A DNA stretch of 37,431 bases from positions 1-37,431 of IMG/VR virus record IMGVR_UViG_3300009285_002914; one strand, given 5' to 3'. The notes beneath the pieces are model-generated. The model worked only from the letters and a program-made list of their open reading frames with translations. It searched no databases and was not told the origin of the DNA. Below are positions 8,882 to 16,726 of this stretch, piece after piece (within the stretch, counting starts at the first letter, position 1; the number at the start of each line of letters is the position of its first letter). The position numbers were made by a program, and so were the translations under genes. Source of the stretch: a virus.

Positions 8882-9237
8882 TCGTAGCGCAGGGTTATGT
8901 CGCCGGACCAGAGCCCCTCGGAGTCCATTTGGAAATCGAATGTTTCATCCATCCAGCGCGCGGTATGCTCGACGGCGTCGGGACCGGTGAACGTGAACGT
9001 GAGCGATCCGTTCTCGAGTGTGGTCGCAAAAAATGCTTTCAGGTTATCGCGCTCGGTCGTCGAGAGACTCTCGAAGCGCAACACGATCACCTCGACATCC
9101 TCAGCGAGTTCCTCGGTGATGACGGTGCCGCCCTCGGTGAATTCTTTGATGGTATTCGAGAGGAACTCGACGCGGTAAGGGAAGAGCGGCGAGCGAATGG
9201 TGTACGTCGTAGCGCTTTTTGTGAAGATTACAGACAT
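8878..9237 (-). CDS. minor tail protein
   Basis: 119 aa, beta-rich with a LSTTERDNLKAFF helix in the middle, the pattern of small distal-tail proteins between the tape measure and the hub. It ends in an ATGA overlap with the hub gene. No clear ribosome-binding site is visible because a TCCGTG-type repeat (9241-9275) abuts the start codon. Confidence 0.7.
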   Translation of the reverse strand: MSVIFTKSATTYTIRSPLFPYRVEFLSNTIKEFTEGGTVITEELAEDVEVIVLRFESLSTTERDNLKAFFATTLENGSLTFTFTGPDAVEHTARWMDETFDFQMDSEGLWSGDITLRYE

Positions 9238-9240
9238 AAA

Positions 9241-9275
9241 TTAATCCGTGTCAATCCGTGTTAATCCGTGGTTGA
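9241..9275. repeat. TCCGTG-type repeat
   Basis: AATCCGTGT three times then GGTTGATG, between the tape measure and the minor tail gene. Confidence 0.8.
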
Positions 9276-9281
9276 TGTTCT

Positions 9282-11045
9282 TCATGCAAACACTCCGGAG
9301 CGCTCGAGGCGCGAGATCTCGTTGGCGATGTCGCGGGCGGACCGCATCGAGTCGGCGCGCTGATAACCGCGCCCGCTCGGGTTAACCGTGATCGCGAACG
9401 ATTTGCTGGTGGTCGTCGTTGCCGAGGGGACACGACCGGAGTCATGTCCCCGGCTCGATCCGTGAAAGAGCGGCCTCTGCGCCACGTGCGCATAGAGCGA
9501 GTCGTAATCGGCGCGCATCTGAGCGATGCCGGAGGAAAAGAGCGCGACGGCCGACGGCGAATGCGAGGCGAAGGGATTGAGCCAGGACCAGAGGTCCTCG
9601 GCCTTCTCGATGAGCACGCCTGCGGTCCGGTCCCAGAGCCCCTCGATCCAGGAGCAGAAATCGGTCCACCAGGCGCGAATCTGGAGGATCGCCGTATCCC
9701 ATGCGCGCGCAAGCTTGTCGGGTCCGTACACGATGTATTCGATCGCCTTTGCAGAGACATCGACAAGCCAGGTATAGGTTTCTCCGGTTTTCTTCAGCCA
9801 CCATATAACTCCTTCTATGATGGCCTGCAGGTTACTCATCTCGGCGCTCGCGTCGCCGGTGCCGGTAATGAAAGATGCGATGAACGGGATAAGATCTGCG
9901 ACGCCATCCGCGACGGTTTGCAGCATAGTCGTGAGCTGGTCGGATTCGGTGCTCCATGTAACCACCTGATCGATGATGGGCATAAGCTGCTCGCCGAGTT
10001 GGATGAGGATCGGGATGAGCGCGTCGCCGATGTTTTGCATGACGACCGTAAACTTCGCCTTGAGCTGCTCCCACATAAAGCCAAGCTTATTGACGCCGTT
10101 CGCCTGCTCGTTAAACGCCTCGTCGGTCGCACCGGCCGCCTGCTGCATCGCTGCGAGCTTCTGATTGAATACCTCAGCCTGGCCTCCGGTGAGCGCGAAT
10201 ACAGCGGTCAGGGCCTCGGCGCTGCCAAAGAGCTTGCCGACAGCTTCCTCTGAGCCGTCGGTGCTCGCCATCACCTGACGCATCGCTTCGGCCATGCCGA
10301 GCTGTTTCACCATCGAGGCGGCGCTCTCGTAGCCGAGCTTTTCGACGGCAATCATCATTGCCTCAGTCGGCTGGATCATGGCTCGCAGAACGGCCGAATA
10401 TTGCGTCGAAACTTCGGCGGCCCCGCCGGTGACTCCGGTCAGCGTCGCGAACGTGGCGAATAGTTCCTCTTGCGATACCTTGAGCTGAGACGCGAGCGGA
10501 ACGACCTTTCCGATCGAGGCTGCGAGCTCCGGGAACGTGGTTTGTCCGAGCTTGACGGTGGTGAATGCGAGATCGGACGCTTTCTGCGCAGCCTCGGCCG
10601 AGGTGTCGCCGTATCCCTTCGTCACGGCCGAGAGCAGGTTGATGGCATCGGTCGTGGTCGCCACGCCCGCGGTAGCGCCTTTAGCGGCGGTCTCTAAGAT
10701 CTTGGCTGAGTCGGCCGTATCGCCGAAAGCGGAGACCACCTGGTAGAGCCCTTCGGCGAGGTCCTCTGTCGATTTGCCGGTCTCGATGGAGAGATCCTGC
10801 ACCTCATGCTTCAGCTCTTCGACGCGCTCGGTCGCATTCGGAATCAGCGTCGCGACGTTCGCCATCGAGGCGTTGAGATCGGTCGCCATGATAACGGCGG
10901 CCGTGCCGACGCCGGCAAGCACCCCCGCAAAAGCGGCGCCGTATTTCGCGACGCTCTTCAGCCCCGAAATCGTTTTATCAATTCCGGCGCTCACCTGGTC
11001 GATATATTTACCGGTGATCCGGATGACTACCGATTCTTCGGCCAC
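9282..11045 (-). CDS. tail tape measure protein (TP901 type)
   Basis: 587 aa from a GTG start with GGAGG 5 bases upstream. The N-terminal two thirds is the TP901 tape-measure core (helical, Ala-rich, with LIPNATERVEELKHEVQDLS and GVTGGAAEVSTQYSAVLRAM motifs). Hydrophobic helices follow around residues 345-400. At the usual 0.15 nm per residue it would set a tail of under 100 nm. The C-terminal region contains an in-frame palindromic element (9426-9451) encoding RGHDSGRVPS. Overlaps the frameshifted chaperone extension by 19 bases. Confidence 0.92.
   Translation of the reverse strand: MAEESVVIRITGKYIDQVSAGIDKTISGLKSVAKYGAAFAGVLAGVGTAAVIMATDLNASMANVATLIPNATERVEELKHEVQDLSIETGKSTEDLAEGLYQVVSAFGDTADSAKILETAAKGATAGVATTTDAINLLSAVTKGYGDTSAEAAQKASDLAFTTVKLGQTTFPELAASIGKVVPLASQLKVSQEELFATFATLTGVTGGAAEVSTQYSAVLRAMIQPTEAMMIAVEKLGYESAASMVKQLGMAEAMRQVMASTDGSEEAVGKLFGSAEALTAVFALTGGQAEVFNQKLAAMQQAAGATDEAFNEQANGVNKLGFMWEQLKAKFTVVMQNIGDALIPILIQLGEQLMPIIDQVVTWSTESDQLTTMLQTVADGVADLIPFIASFITGTGDASAEMSNLQAIIEGVIWWLKKTGETYTWLVDVSAKAIEYIVYGPDKLARAWDTAILQIRAWWTDFCSWIEGLWDRTAGVLIEKAEDLWSWLNPFASHSPSAVALFSSGIAQMRADYDSLYAHVAQRPLFHGSSRGHDSGRVPSATTTTSKSFAITVNPSGRGYQRADSMRSARDIANEISRLERSGVFA
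9426..9451. repeat. 26-bp palindromic element, copy 1 (in tape measure)
   Basis: Arms GGGGACACGA and TCATGTCCCC. Lies in the gene in the opposite orientation to most coding copies and is read as GHDSGRVP. Confidence 0.85.
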
Positions 11046-11326
11046 ATTGCCTCCATGCGTTTCCTCTCATCGTGAGCTGCGATGATCGTCATGAGGTCGA
11101 TCTCCTCGAGGGAATAGAGTTGCGCGAGATGAGGCGCCAGCCGGATCCGCGCGATACCCTGTCGCAATCGATCGACCACAAACGCGTATTCACGCGGGAA
11201 CCGATCGAAGGTGCCGGCGTGCGGGCATCGGTCGCAGTTCTGGCAGGCTGCATCGCTCTCTCCCTTTTCGCATTCCGCGAGCCGGTCCTTATAAGGCGGA
11301 TCGAGCTCGAGGAATTCGACTAAAAA
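11027..11326 (-). CDS. -1 frameshift extension of the tail assembly chaperone (gpGT-like)
   Basis: The -1 frame is open for about 98 codons from the slippery site to a TAG at 11027-11029, and overlaps the tape-measure start. It has no start codon of its own at the 5' end. The product has a Cys cluster (AECEKG, ACQNCDRCPHAG) that could bind metal, followed by a helical tail. By analogy with lambda gpG/gpGT, a minority of ribosomes would make the fused protein, which coats the tape measure during tail assembly. Confidence 0.75.
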   Translation of the reverse strand, partial: FLVEFLELDPPYKDRLAECEKGESDAACQNCDRCPHAGTFDRFPREYAFVVDRLRQGIARIRLAPHLAQLYSLEEIDLMTIIAAHDERKRMEAMWPKNR

Positions 11327-11691
11327 TTTTCCGGCTCTTCTCCGCCCGCGATTTCACAGTTGGTCGGCAGGAACGCAGTGACCACGGAAAGCTTCCAGTC
11401 GCGCGGGATCCGCTGCTTCCAATCGGTATGGACAGCCGGATCGAGTCTGACGACGTTTTTATTCTCGTCGCGAAAATAGACGTTCTCGCAGCCGACCAGG
11501 TGGCGATTCACGAATGCGACGTCGACGTCGTAATCGTTGAAGAGCTTGTTGCCGCGCAGTCGCAGGCGCTTGCGGCGGAATTTGTCCTTCTCTTCGTCGG
11601 TCGGCGTCTCAAAAATAAACGTCACCTCGTCGCCGTCGGGCGCGGTGAAAATAACCGTGAGCCTGTCGGATTTTTCTGGTATGAGCGCCAT
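11320..11691 (-). CDS. tail assembly chaperone (gpG-like)
   Basis: 123 aa (MALIPEKSDRLTVIFTAPD...). Located between tail tube and tape measure, where siphophages carry the G/GT pair. It ends GAA AAT TTT TAG, which contains the slippery heptamer A AAT TTT (11323-11329) immediately before the stop. Moving back one base at that heptamer gives AAA TTT TTA and a long open frame. The assignment rests on position and the frameshift more than on sequence. Confidence 0.8.
   Translation of the reverse strand: MALIPEKSDRLTVIFTAPDGDEVTFIFETPTDEEKDKFRRKRLRLRGNKLFNDYDVDVAFVNRHLVGCENVYFRDENKNVVRLDPAVHTDWKQRIPRDWKLSVVTAFLPTNCEIAGGEEPENF
11323..11329 (-). promoter_or_regulatory. programmed -1 ribosomal frameshift site
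   Basis: AAATTTT in the X XXY YYZ register relative to the chaperone frame, next to the TAG stop. I did not find a compelling downstream pseudoknot by eye. Confidence 0.7.
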
Positions 11692-11717
11692 ATGCTCTTT
11701 TTTCCTTTCTCTCGCCG

Positions 11718-12788
11718 TTATGCGGCGGCCAGGTATGCGGTTGCCTTGTTCTGTCCGTAGAAATAGATCTCCGGATGATCGGAGGCGCTGTCATCCTTGA
11801 GCGAGACGATCGACATGTCGGCCGTCATGATGCTGCCGTCGCGGTTCGGGTCGGCTTTCATGACGCGGCCGACCGGGAATATCCACGACAACTCGAAATA
11901 GTAGCCGGTGTCGGCGAGCGCGCCGGTGATGATGAATTCGGCGACGGCCTCGGTCTCGGCCGCGAGATAATCGAGATACGTCGTGTCGGCCGGCTTGAAC
12001 GTCAGATCGAGGACGCCGCGATTCTCGGGTTTGAGATCCTTGATAATGGCCGCGTCGGCGTAGTCGCCGTCGCCGCCCATCTGGAACTCGGTCTCGGGTC
12101 CGCCATTGATCGCGAGATCGACCTGTTTGACCAGGGTTTTAATCGAGGTGCCGCCTGAGACGTCGGTCCCCGAGAATGTGCCGCCGATCAGCAGATCGCA
12201 GTCCTCCCACGACAGATACGATTCGCCGCTGGGAGCGACGCCCGCCGAGATATCGACGCCGGCCGCCATCGAGCCGTCGCCGACGAGCTCGGCTGACAGC
12301 CGCACGAAATCCGCTTCCTTCGCCGAGATTTTGAGCGATTTGCAGGTCATGCCGGCGAACACCTTGTTTCCGGTGAGCGGATTCGCCTGCCAGCCGGTGA
12401 CCGAGAACGCCTCGGGCAGCGCGGGCGCGACGGGCACGACATGCTTGTAGGCGGTGGTGCCGCCGAGCTGCGAGGCCGTAACGTTCGGGGTGCCGCCCGC
12501 GGCTTTGCCCGCGAGCAACGCCATCAGGAGGATTGTGGGATCGGGCAGCAGCCGCGCTTGATGCGTACGCGCGACGTCCCATGAGCGGATATCGCGCTCG
12601 GTGATCCCCTTTTTGCCGGTGAAGATATTTTTGTCGGTAACGATTCGGCGCGGCTTCGCCCAGACGGGCAGTTCCTCGTGCTTGAGCAGGACGGGCGATG
12701 CCGAGGCCCAGGCAATGCCGGTGCCGTACGTCGTCTCGCGCACGCGACCGAGCGCGAAATAGGTCGGTTCGTCGTACAGGTTCGTCAT
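11718..12788 (-). CDS. major tail tube protein
   Basis: 356 aa, beta-rich, with Ig-like strands at the C-terminus. It is the first long gene upstream of the chaperone and tape measure, the canonical position for a siphophage tube protein. No contractile sheath gene lies beside it. The start overlaps the previous stop (ATGA at 12785-12788). Confidence 0.82.
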   Translation of the reverse strand: MTNLYDEPTYFALGRVRETTYGTGIAWASASPVLLKHEELPVWAKPRRIVTDKNIFTGKKGITERDIRSWDVARTHQARLLPDPTILLMALLAGKAAGGTPNVTASQLGGTTAYKHVVPVAPALPEAFSVTGWQANPLTGNKVFAGMTCKSLKISAKEADFVRLSAELVGDGSMAAGVDISAGVAPSGESYLSWEDCDLLIGGTFSGTDVSGGTSIKTLVKQVDLAINGGPETEFQMGGDGDYADAAIIKDLKPENRGVLDLTFKPADTTYLDYLAAETEAVAEFIITGALADTGYYFELSWIFPVGRVMKADPNRDGSIMTADMSIVSLKDDSASDHPEIYFYGQNKATAYLAAA

Positions 12789-12988
12789 TCGGTATCACCT
12801 CCGCCCTGGGGACTGTCCCCGGAATTACGGAGCCCTCGTTTTTTAGGGCTCGTAGATTCGCATTGCTCGAACAGGTCGGGCCACTTCTGCCAGTAGCGGT
12901 CGTTTTCCAGGACGGCGCCCTTTTTCCATTTGCCCTTGAGGCGGCCATTGAACACCGTCGCCTCGGGTACGATAACTCTCGATGCCAT
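12785..12988 (-). CDS. small tail-module protein with repeat-encoded C-terminus
   Basis: 67 aa. Strong AAGGAGG site before the ATG. Residues 1-45 look like an ordinary compact protein (MASRVIVPEATVFNG...). The last 20 residues (TSPKKRGLRNSGDSPQGGG...) are encoded by a dispersed hairpin repeat (12808-12860). No family recognised. Confidence 0.65.
   Translation of the reverse strand: MASRVIVPEATVFNGRLKGKWKKGAVLENDRYWQKWPDLFEQCESTSPKKRGLRNSGDSPQGGGDTE
12808..12860. repeat. GGGGACTGTCCCC hairpin repeat, copy 1
   Basis: GGGGACTGTCCCCGGAATTA, CGG, stem AGCCCT, loop, stem AGGGCT, CGTAGATTCG. The stem differs from the other copies but remains self-complementary. Confidence 0.75.
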
Positions 12989-12997
12989 AATCCCTCC

Positions 12998-13507
12998 TTA
13001 TGTTTCCATGTCGGTGAACGCAATGAGATCCAGCAAAACCTCGGCGATGACGCACCAATTGCTCGAGCCGTGTGGCAGGATCGAGACGCCGGCGCGAATC
13101 GAGTCGGGATCGGTATGCCCGCTGCCGTTCCATTTCTTTGTCGAGGTGCGCTGTTTTCTGACGACGCGCTCGGCCTGCTCGCGGATATCGACGGCGGCGG
13201 TGAGCGCTGCGGCCGCAGTGGCCTTTACATCCAGAATGAGGACGGCGCACGGCACATGATTGATGTACTCGCCGAACGCGGACCGCGCGCTCCGGATCTC
13301 GTCGCCCAGGATATCGCGCACGAACGAGACGACCGCCGGAAACTTCGTGATCCCGAACGTCGAGGCGTTGGCGGCGTCGTATCGGGGCGGCAGGCCGGCC
13401 TGGAACAAATTGACGCGGACCGGATCGGCCGAGCCGAGCCACGAGTCGGCCGAGAGCACCGTGTTCAGGTTCGATTCGATCGCTGACCTGTCAATTGTCG
13501 TCGCCAT
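12998..13507 (-). CDS. tail completion / terminator-like protein
   Basis: 169 aa. Position between the HK97-gp10-like gene and the tail tube matches tail-terminator or completion proteins. The central FPAVVSFVRDIL and C-terminal IAEVLLDLIAFTD strands fit that fold in outline only. No standard ribosome-binding site: an AAGG inside the TTGGAC-type repeat (13508-13546) about 10 bases upstream may serve. Confidence 0.65.
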   Translation of the reverse strand: MATTIDRSAIESNLNTVLSADSWLGSADPVRVNLFQAGLPPRYDAANASTFGITKFPAVVSFVRDILGDEIRSARSAFGEYINHVPCAVLILDVKATAAAALTAAVDIREQAERVVRKQRTSTKKWNGSGHTDPDSIRAGVSILPHGSSNWCVIAEVLLDLIAFTDMET

Positions 13508-13546
13508 GGACTTTGGACTTTGGACCTTGGACCTTGGACCTTGGAA
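13508..13546. repeat. TTGGAC-type iterated repeat
   Basis: GGACTTTGGACTTTGGACC and further units fill the whole gap between two connector genes and abut the start codon at 13507. Confidence 0.75.
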
Positions 13547-14035
13547 TCATGCTTTTCCCATTTTATCGAGGGCCTTGCGCACGAGTTTCGGGAGTTCTTT
13601 GAGCGCGTAGTCGGCGGCGCGCTTGAACACGTGGCGCGGCTTCGTGCCCGGATGCATGACGCGGCGCGCGAAAACTTCCTCGCCGGATTTGGTGTAGAAA
13701 TGCAGCGCCTTCTTCACGGTCGGCGTGATCATGTGCGGTTTCGAGCCCTCCTCGATGACGACCGGATACGGAAACCCGGTTTTCGGATCGCGCGCGGCAT
13801 TGCCGACAATGCCGGTCATGTCGCCGTCCTCGAGGCGCATGCGGACGGATTTCGAGTAGTGGCCGGTGCGGATGATGTTTTCCCCGGCGATGATCTCGCG
13901 GGAGCGGCGGAACGCGAGCGTGGTCGCATCGGACACGACGCGGCGCGTGGCTTTCTCGGCGTTGGCGCCGGTGCGCACGAGCAGGTCGATCACATCCTGC
14001 AGATCCTTTTTGTTGATTTCGAGTTCGAGCGACAT
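13547..14035 (-). CDS. HK97-gp10-like head-tail joining protein
   Basis: 162 aa from the ATG at 14035. Matches the HK97 gp10/tail-component pattern: an N-terminal helix (LELEINKKDLQDVIDLLVRTG), a RTGHYSKSVRMRLEDGDMTGIVGN core and FPYPVVIEEGSKPHMITP. In HK97-like phages this protein sits at the head-tail junction or tail terminator. The open frame extends further upstream, but that part is repeat-derived and lies over the next gene. Confidence 0.85.
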   Translation of the reverse strand: MSLELEINKKDLQDVIDLLVRTGANAEKATRRVVSDATTLAFRRSREIIAGENIIRTGHYSKSVRMRLEDGDMTGIVGNAARDPKTGFPYPVVIEEGSKPHMITPTVKKALHFYTKSGEEVFARRVMHPGTKPRHVFKRAADYALKELPKLVRKALDKMGKA

Positions 14036-14050
14036 AAGAACTTCTCCGGG

Positions 14051-14108
14051 TGACTGACTCCATTTACGGACCGCGCCTTTTGCGGTCGTAGAATGGTGTC
14101 TGTCCCCA
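14051..14108. repeat. GGGGACTGTCCCC hairpin repeat, copy 2 (degenerate)
   Basis: Stem GACCGC/GCGGTC with a CCTTTT-containing loop and partly diverged outer arms (CTGTCCCC retained at one side), between two head-tail connector genes. Confidence 0.65.
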
Positions 14109-14687
14109 TTAGCCGAAGGCGTGCCGCTTGTACGATGCGAGCATCGCGCGAATATCCGTCGGCACCTCGGTGACATATTGCTGCGCGAGGTTGATGTGCG
14201 CGATCGATTCCGACTGCAGCGCTTCTTTTCCGATGCGCGCAATGACCCACGAGATAAACGAGTAGACGGCCAGCTTGAGGTCGTCGGGCACGTTGGCACT
14301 CTCGCCGGTCGTGATGTAGCCGCCGACATAGACGAGCTTGATGTTCTTGAGGCCGCTGGCAAACACCAGGCCATCGAGCTCGACCCGGTTATCGTACGCG
14401 ACATAGTCGTCGGAATCGATCAGATACGCATCGCCGTAGCCGCGGTCGGGATCGTCGTGCAGCGACGTGATAGCGCCGACCGGGAAATATTTCGGGACAA
14501 TGACCGAGCCGAGGCCGTCGCCGTCGAAGTACTCGGTGCGCGCGGTCGAGCCGTCCTCGAAGAGCCGGTTGCAGTGCTTCGCGATGCGCGCCTCGACGAG
14601 TGGAATGAGCGCGGCGATGAGCGTGTCGAGGTTTGCGTCGCCGATCGACGCGAACGTTTTGTAGTTTGCGGCGGTGATCAGGGCCAT
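14109..14687 (-). CDS. head-tail connector (gp6-like adaptor)
   Basis: 192 aa. Helical protein of the phage gp6-like connector family: TFASIGDANLDTLIAALIPLVEARI, TEYFDGDG, VGGYITTGESANVPDDLKLAVYSFISWVIAR. The ATG has AGGAAA 6-7 bases upstream. It forms the ring under the portal. Confidence 0.88.
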   Translation of the reverse strand: MALITAANYKTFASIGDANLDTLIAALIPLVEARIAKHCNRLFEDGSTARTEYFDGDGLGSVIVPKYFPVGAITSLHDDPDRGYGDAYLIDSDDYVAYDNRVELDGLVFASGLKNIKLVYVGGYITTGESANVPDDLKLAVYSFISWVIARIGKEALQSESIAHINLAQQYVTEVPTDIRAMLASYKRHAFG

Positions 14688-14697
14688 AAGATTTCCT

Positions 14698-14716
14698 ATC
14701 CGCAGATTGCGCAGAT
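14698..14716. repeat. CCGCAGATT-type repeat
   Basis: CCGCAGATTGCGCAGATTTA, extending into the last codons of the 77-aa gene. Confidence 0.55.
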
Positions 14717-14950
14717 TTACGCGGATTTATTTCTGCTCTTTTTTTGCAGCTTGTTTTCGGGAGCGGCCTCGAGCGCTTTGTCGGCCAATTTGCCGATGAG
14801 CTTCCAGTTGCCGGGGAAATCTTTGAGCAGCCGGCGCGCCGTCTCGTCGGAGACAGTGATCGTTTCGCCGTCGCGCGCGCTGATGGCGCGGGCGCCGTCG
14901 TTGCCGTGATATTCCTTGTGGAGCGTTGCGTGATATGTGAGCTGAGCCAT
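14717..14950 (-). CDS. small head-module protein
   Basis: 77 aa (MAQLTYHATLHKEYHGNDG...). GGAGG 9 bases upstream. Contains a small beta-rich segment (ARDGETITVSDETARRLLKDFPGNW) and a basic tail partly encoded by a repeat. Similar small genes sit between capsid and connector genes in other phages; no function recognised. Confidence 0.7.
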   Translation of the reverse strand: MAQLTYHATLHKEYHGNDGARAISARDGETITVSDETARRLLKDFPGNWKLIGKLADKALEAAPENKLQKKSRNKSA

Positions 14951-14974
14951 TACGGTGATCCTCCATGGTTATGT

Positions 14975-15000
14975 GGGGACACGAAGAGAATCGTGTCCCC
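14975..15000. repeat. 26-bp palindromic element, copy 2 (intergenic)
   Basis: Arms GGGGACACGA and TCGTGTCCCC. Same subtype as the 31795 copy in the transposase. Confidence 0.8.
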
Positions 15001-15012
15001 ACTATTTCCGCG

Positions 15013-16668
15013 TTAACTGCCGTAGCCTGCGAATGAAGCAGATCCGATCTGAGAGCTGACAGCAGAGCCGCCGGTACCGGGAACGGTGCATCCGACATAG
15101 TAGCCGGTTTCGGCCGAATCGGTGACCTCGAGAATGTACTGGCCGTCGGTATCGGTCATAACCTTGAAGCACTTTTTCGCAACATCCACATTCAGGTCGG
15201 TTCCCGACGCGCCCGCCTCCACCGTCCCCGACGCCTCGGTCCCGGTTAGTCCGGTCCCGTCCGCCGCATCGGAGAGCCAGACGGTGAGGATGAACGGCTC
15301 GGTGACATAGACGCTGCCCGCCGCGTCCACTACTCGTAGCGTGACATTGCATACGTCCGACGCGCCGACGGCGCTCGAGAAGAAGATGCCGAGGCCGGCA
15401 TTGTCGAATTTGTTGATTTCGGCTGCCGTGACGGTCGAGTCGTCGCAGAGCCGGTCGATCTCGGTGTCGGTCGCATCGATCGCGGCCAGCTTCGTGAAAT
15501 CGGCCGCTTCGAGGCCCGCAACATCATCGAGCAGATTGATCTCGGCTGCGCTTACCGTCGAGTCGTCACAGAGCCGGTCGATCTCGGTGTCGGTCGCATC
15601 GATCGCGGCGAGCTTCGTGAAATCGGCCGCTTCGAGGCCCGCAACATCATCGAGCAGATTGATCTCGGCTGCACTGACCGTCGAGTCGTCACAGAGCCGG
15701 TCGATCTCGGTGTCGGTCGCGTCGATTGCGGCGAGCTTCGTGAAGTCGCCCTGCACGAGACCAGACACGTTATCGAGCAGATTCAGCTCGGCGTAATTCG
15801 CGGTGAGCCCGTCGAGATAATTGAGCTCGGTCTCGTTGACGGTGAGACCGATCATGCCTGGCGGAATGAACCACAGCACGCGAATGACCTCATCGCTCGC
15901 GCTCGTGATGCACGGCTCGAGCGCGATCGCGCACGGCGCCTGGTTATCCTCGTCGAGGTAGCCGGAGCCGGCGGGCGATAGGATGTCGCCGGGCAAGATG
16001 TCGGCGCCGCGAACGGCGGCATAGCCGACGAAACCGCGCGTTGCGATTTCGCCCTCAGAGTTGTCGGCGATCGTCTCGGTCGCGTACCCGAGGCAGGCGG
16101 TCGTATCCGACGTGGCCGCCTTGAATCCGTTGCAGGGGTAGGCATAGACCGTCGCGCTGGCAGCCGACAGATTGGCCAGGTCGACGTCGGTGATGGTCTT
16201 CCAGAACATCGTCGATTTCTCGACGATGCCGGTCGCCTCGAACGTGATGGTTTCGGTCTGCGTCGCGCCGTTCTGGTCGGTGCCGGTGATCGTGCCGGTC
16301 AACTCGGAGCCTGCGTTCGCATCGATCGCAACGAACAGATAATGCGGGCCGCCCTCGCTCGAGAGCGATTCCGCAATCGTCATATCGTCGGCGCCCGTCG
16401 CCGAGGCGACGACCTCGAGAGAGGTGCCGTCGACAAGGACCGGGTCGCCGTTGCCGACGGACGATCCGGATTTGTTTCTCCACGTGGTGTGATTCTGCAT
16501 GAGCGCGATGCGCGCGGCAAGATCGCCCGGGGCGGTCATGCCGGCCTCGTGAATATCGAGGCCGCCCTCATCAAAGAGGGTCCACGCGCGCGCGCCTGCG
16601 GTGCCGAACGCGATGAGCGCGCATAGGCACACAAACACGAGCACGCCGATTACGAGTCGCTTAGACAT
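15013..16668 (-). CDS. secreted repeat-containing virion-like protein
   Basis: 551 aa. Starts with a classic Sec signal (MSKRLVIGVLVFVCLCALIA..., GARA before WT) preceded by a GGAGG site. The centre has ELNYLDG/AELNLLD motifs typical of phage fibre and head-decoration repeats. These are followed by three near-identical 41-residue units (AAIDATDTEIDRLCDDS...). The C-terminus is an Ig-like beta domain. It lies between major capsid and connector genes, a position for a decoration protein or head fibre, yet the signal peptide predicts export. Each repeat unit carries one Cys. Confidence 0.75.
   Translation of the reverse strand: MSKRLVIGVLVFVCLCALIAFGTAGARAWTLFDEGGLDIHEAGMTAPGDLAARIALMQNHTTWRNKSGSSVGNGDPVLVDGTSLEVVASATGADDMTIAESLSSEGGPHYLFVAIDANAGSELTGTITGTDQNGATQTETITFEATGIVEKSTMFWKTITDVDLANLSAASATVYAYPCNGFKAATSDTTACLGYATETIADNSEGEIATRGFVGYAAVRGADILPGDILSPAGSGYLDEDNQAPCAIALEPCITSASDEVIRVLWFIPPGMIGLTVNETELNYLDGLTANYAELNLLDNVSGLVQGDFTKLAAIDATDTEIDRLCDDSTVSAAEINLLDDVAGLEAADFTKLAAIDATDTEIDRLCDDSTVSAAEINLLDDVAGLEAADFTKLAAIDATDTEIDRLCDDSTVTAAEINKFDNAGLGIFFSSAVGASDVCNVTLRVVDAAGSVYVTEPFILTVWLSDAADGTGLTGTEASGTVEAGASGTDLNVDVAKKCFKVMTDTDGQYILEVTDSAETGYYVGCTVPGTGGSAVSSQIGSASFAGYGS
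15420..15785. repeat. three tandem 123-bp repeats inside the secreted protein gene
   Basis: Near-identical 123-bp units, each encoding 41 residues. Differences are mostly single bases, so the expansion looks recent or is homogenised. Confidence 0.85.
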
Positions 16669-16691
16669 TGCTGTTTCCTCCGTGTGTTATT

Positions 16692-16714
16692 CCGGGGAGG
16701 CGAGGCCTCCCCGG
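16692..16714. repeat. palindrome downstream of the capsid gene
   Basis: CCGGGGAGGC, GAG, GCCTCCCCGG: a perfect 10-bp stem with a 3-base loop and no T-run. Could stabilise the 3' end of capsid mRNA, or be another dispersed repeat. Confidence 0.6.
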
Positions 16715-16726
16715 ACCTTTGCCTTC

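Noticed and set aside
11718-12788. Contractile tail sheath
   Set aside because: The protein has the length and position of a tube protein, and no second large protein or baseplate wedge genes accompany it.
15420-15785. Diversity-generating retroelement target
   Set aside because: No reverse transcriptase or template/variable repeat pair with adenine-biased changes; the units are simple tandem duplications.
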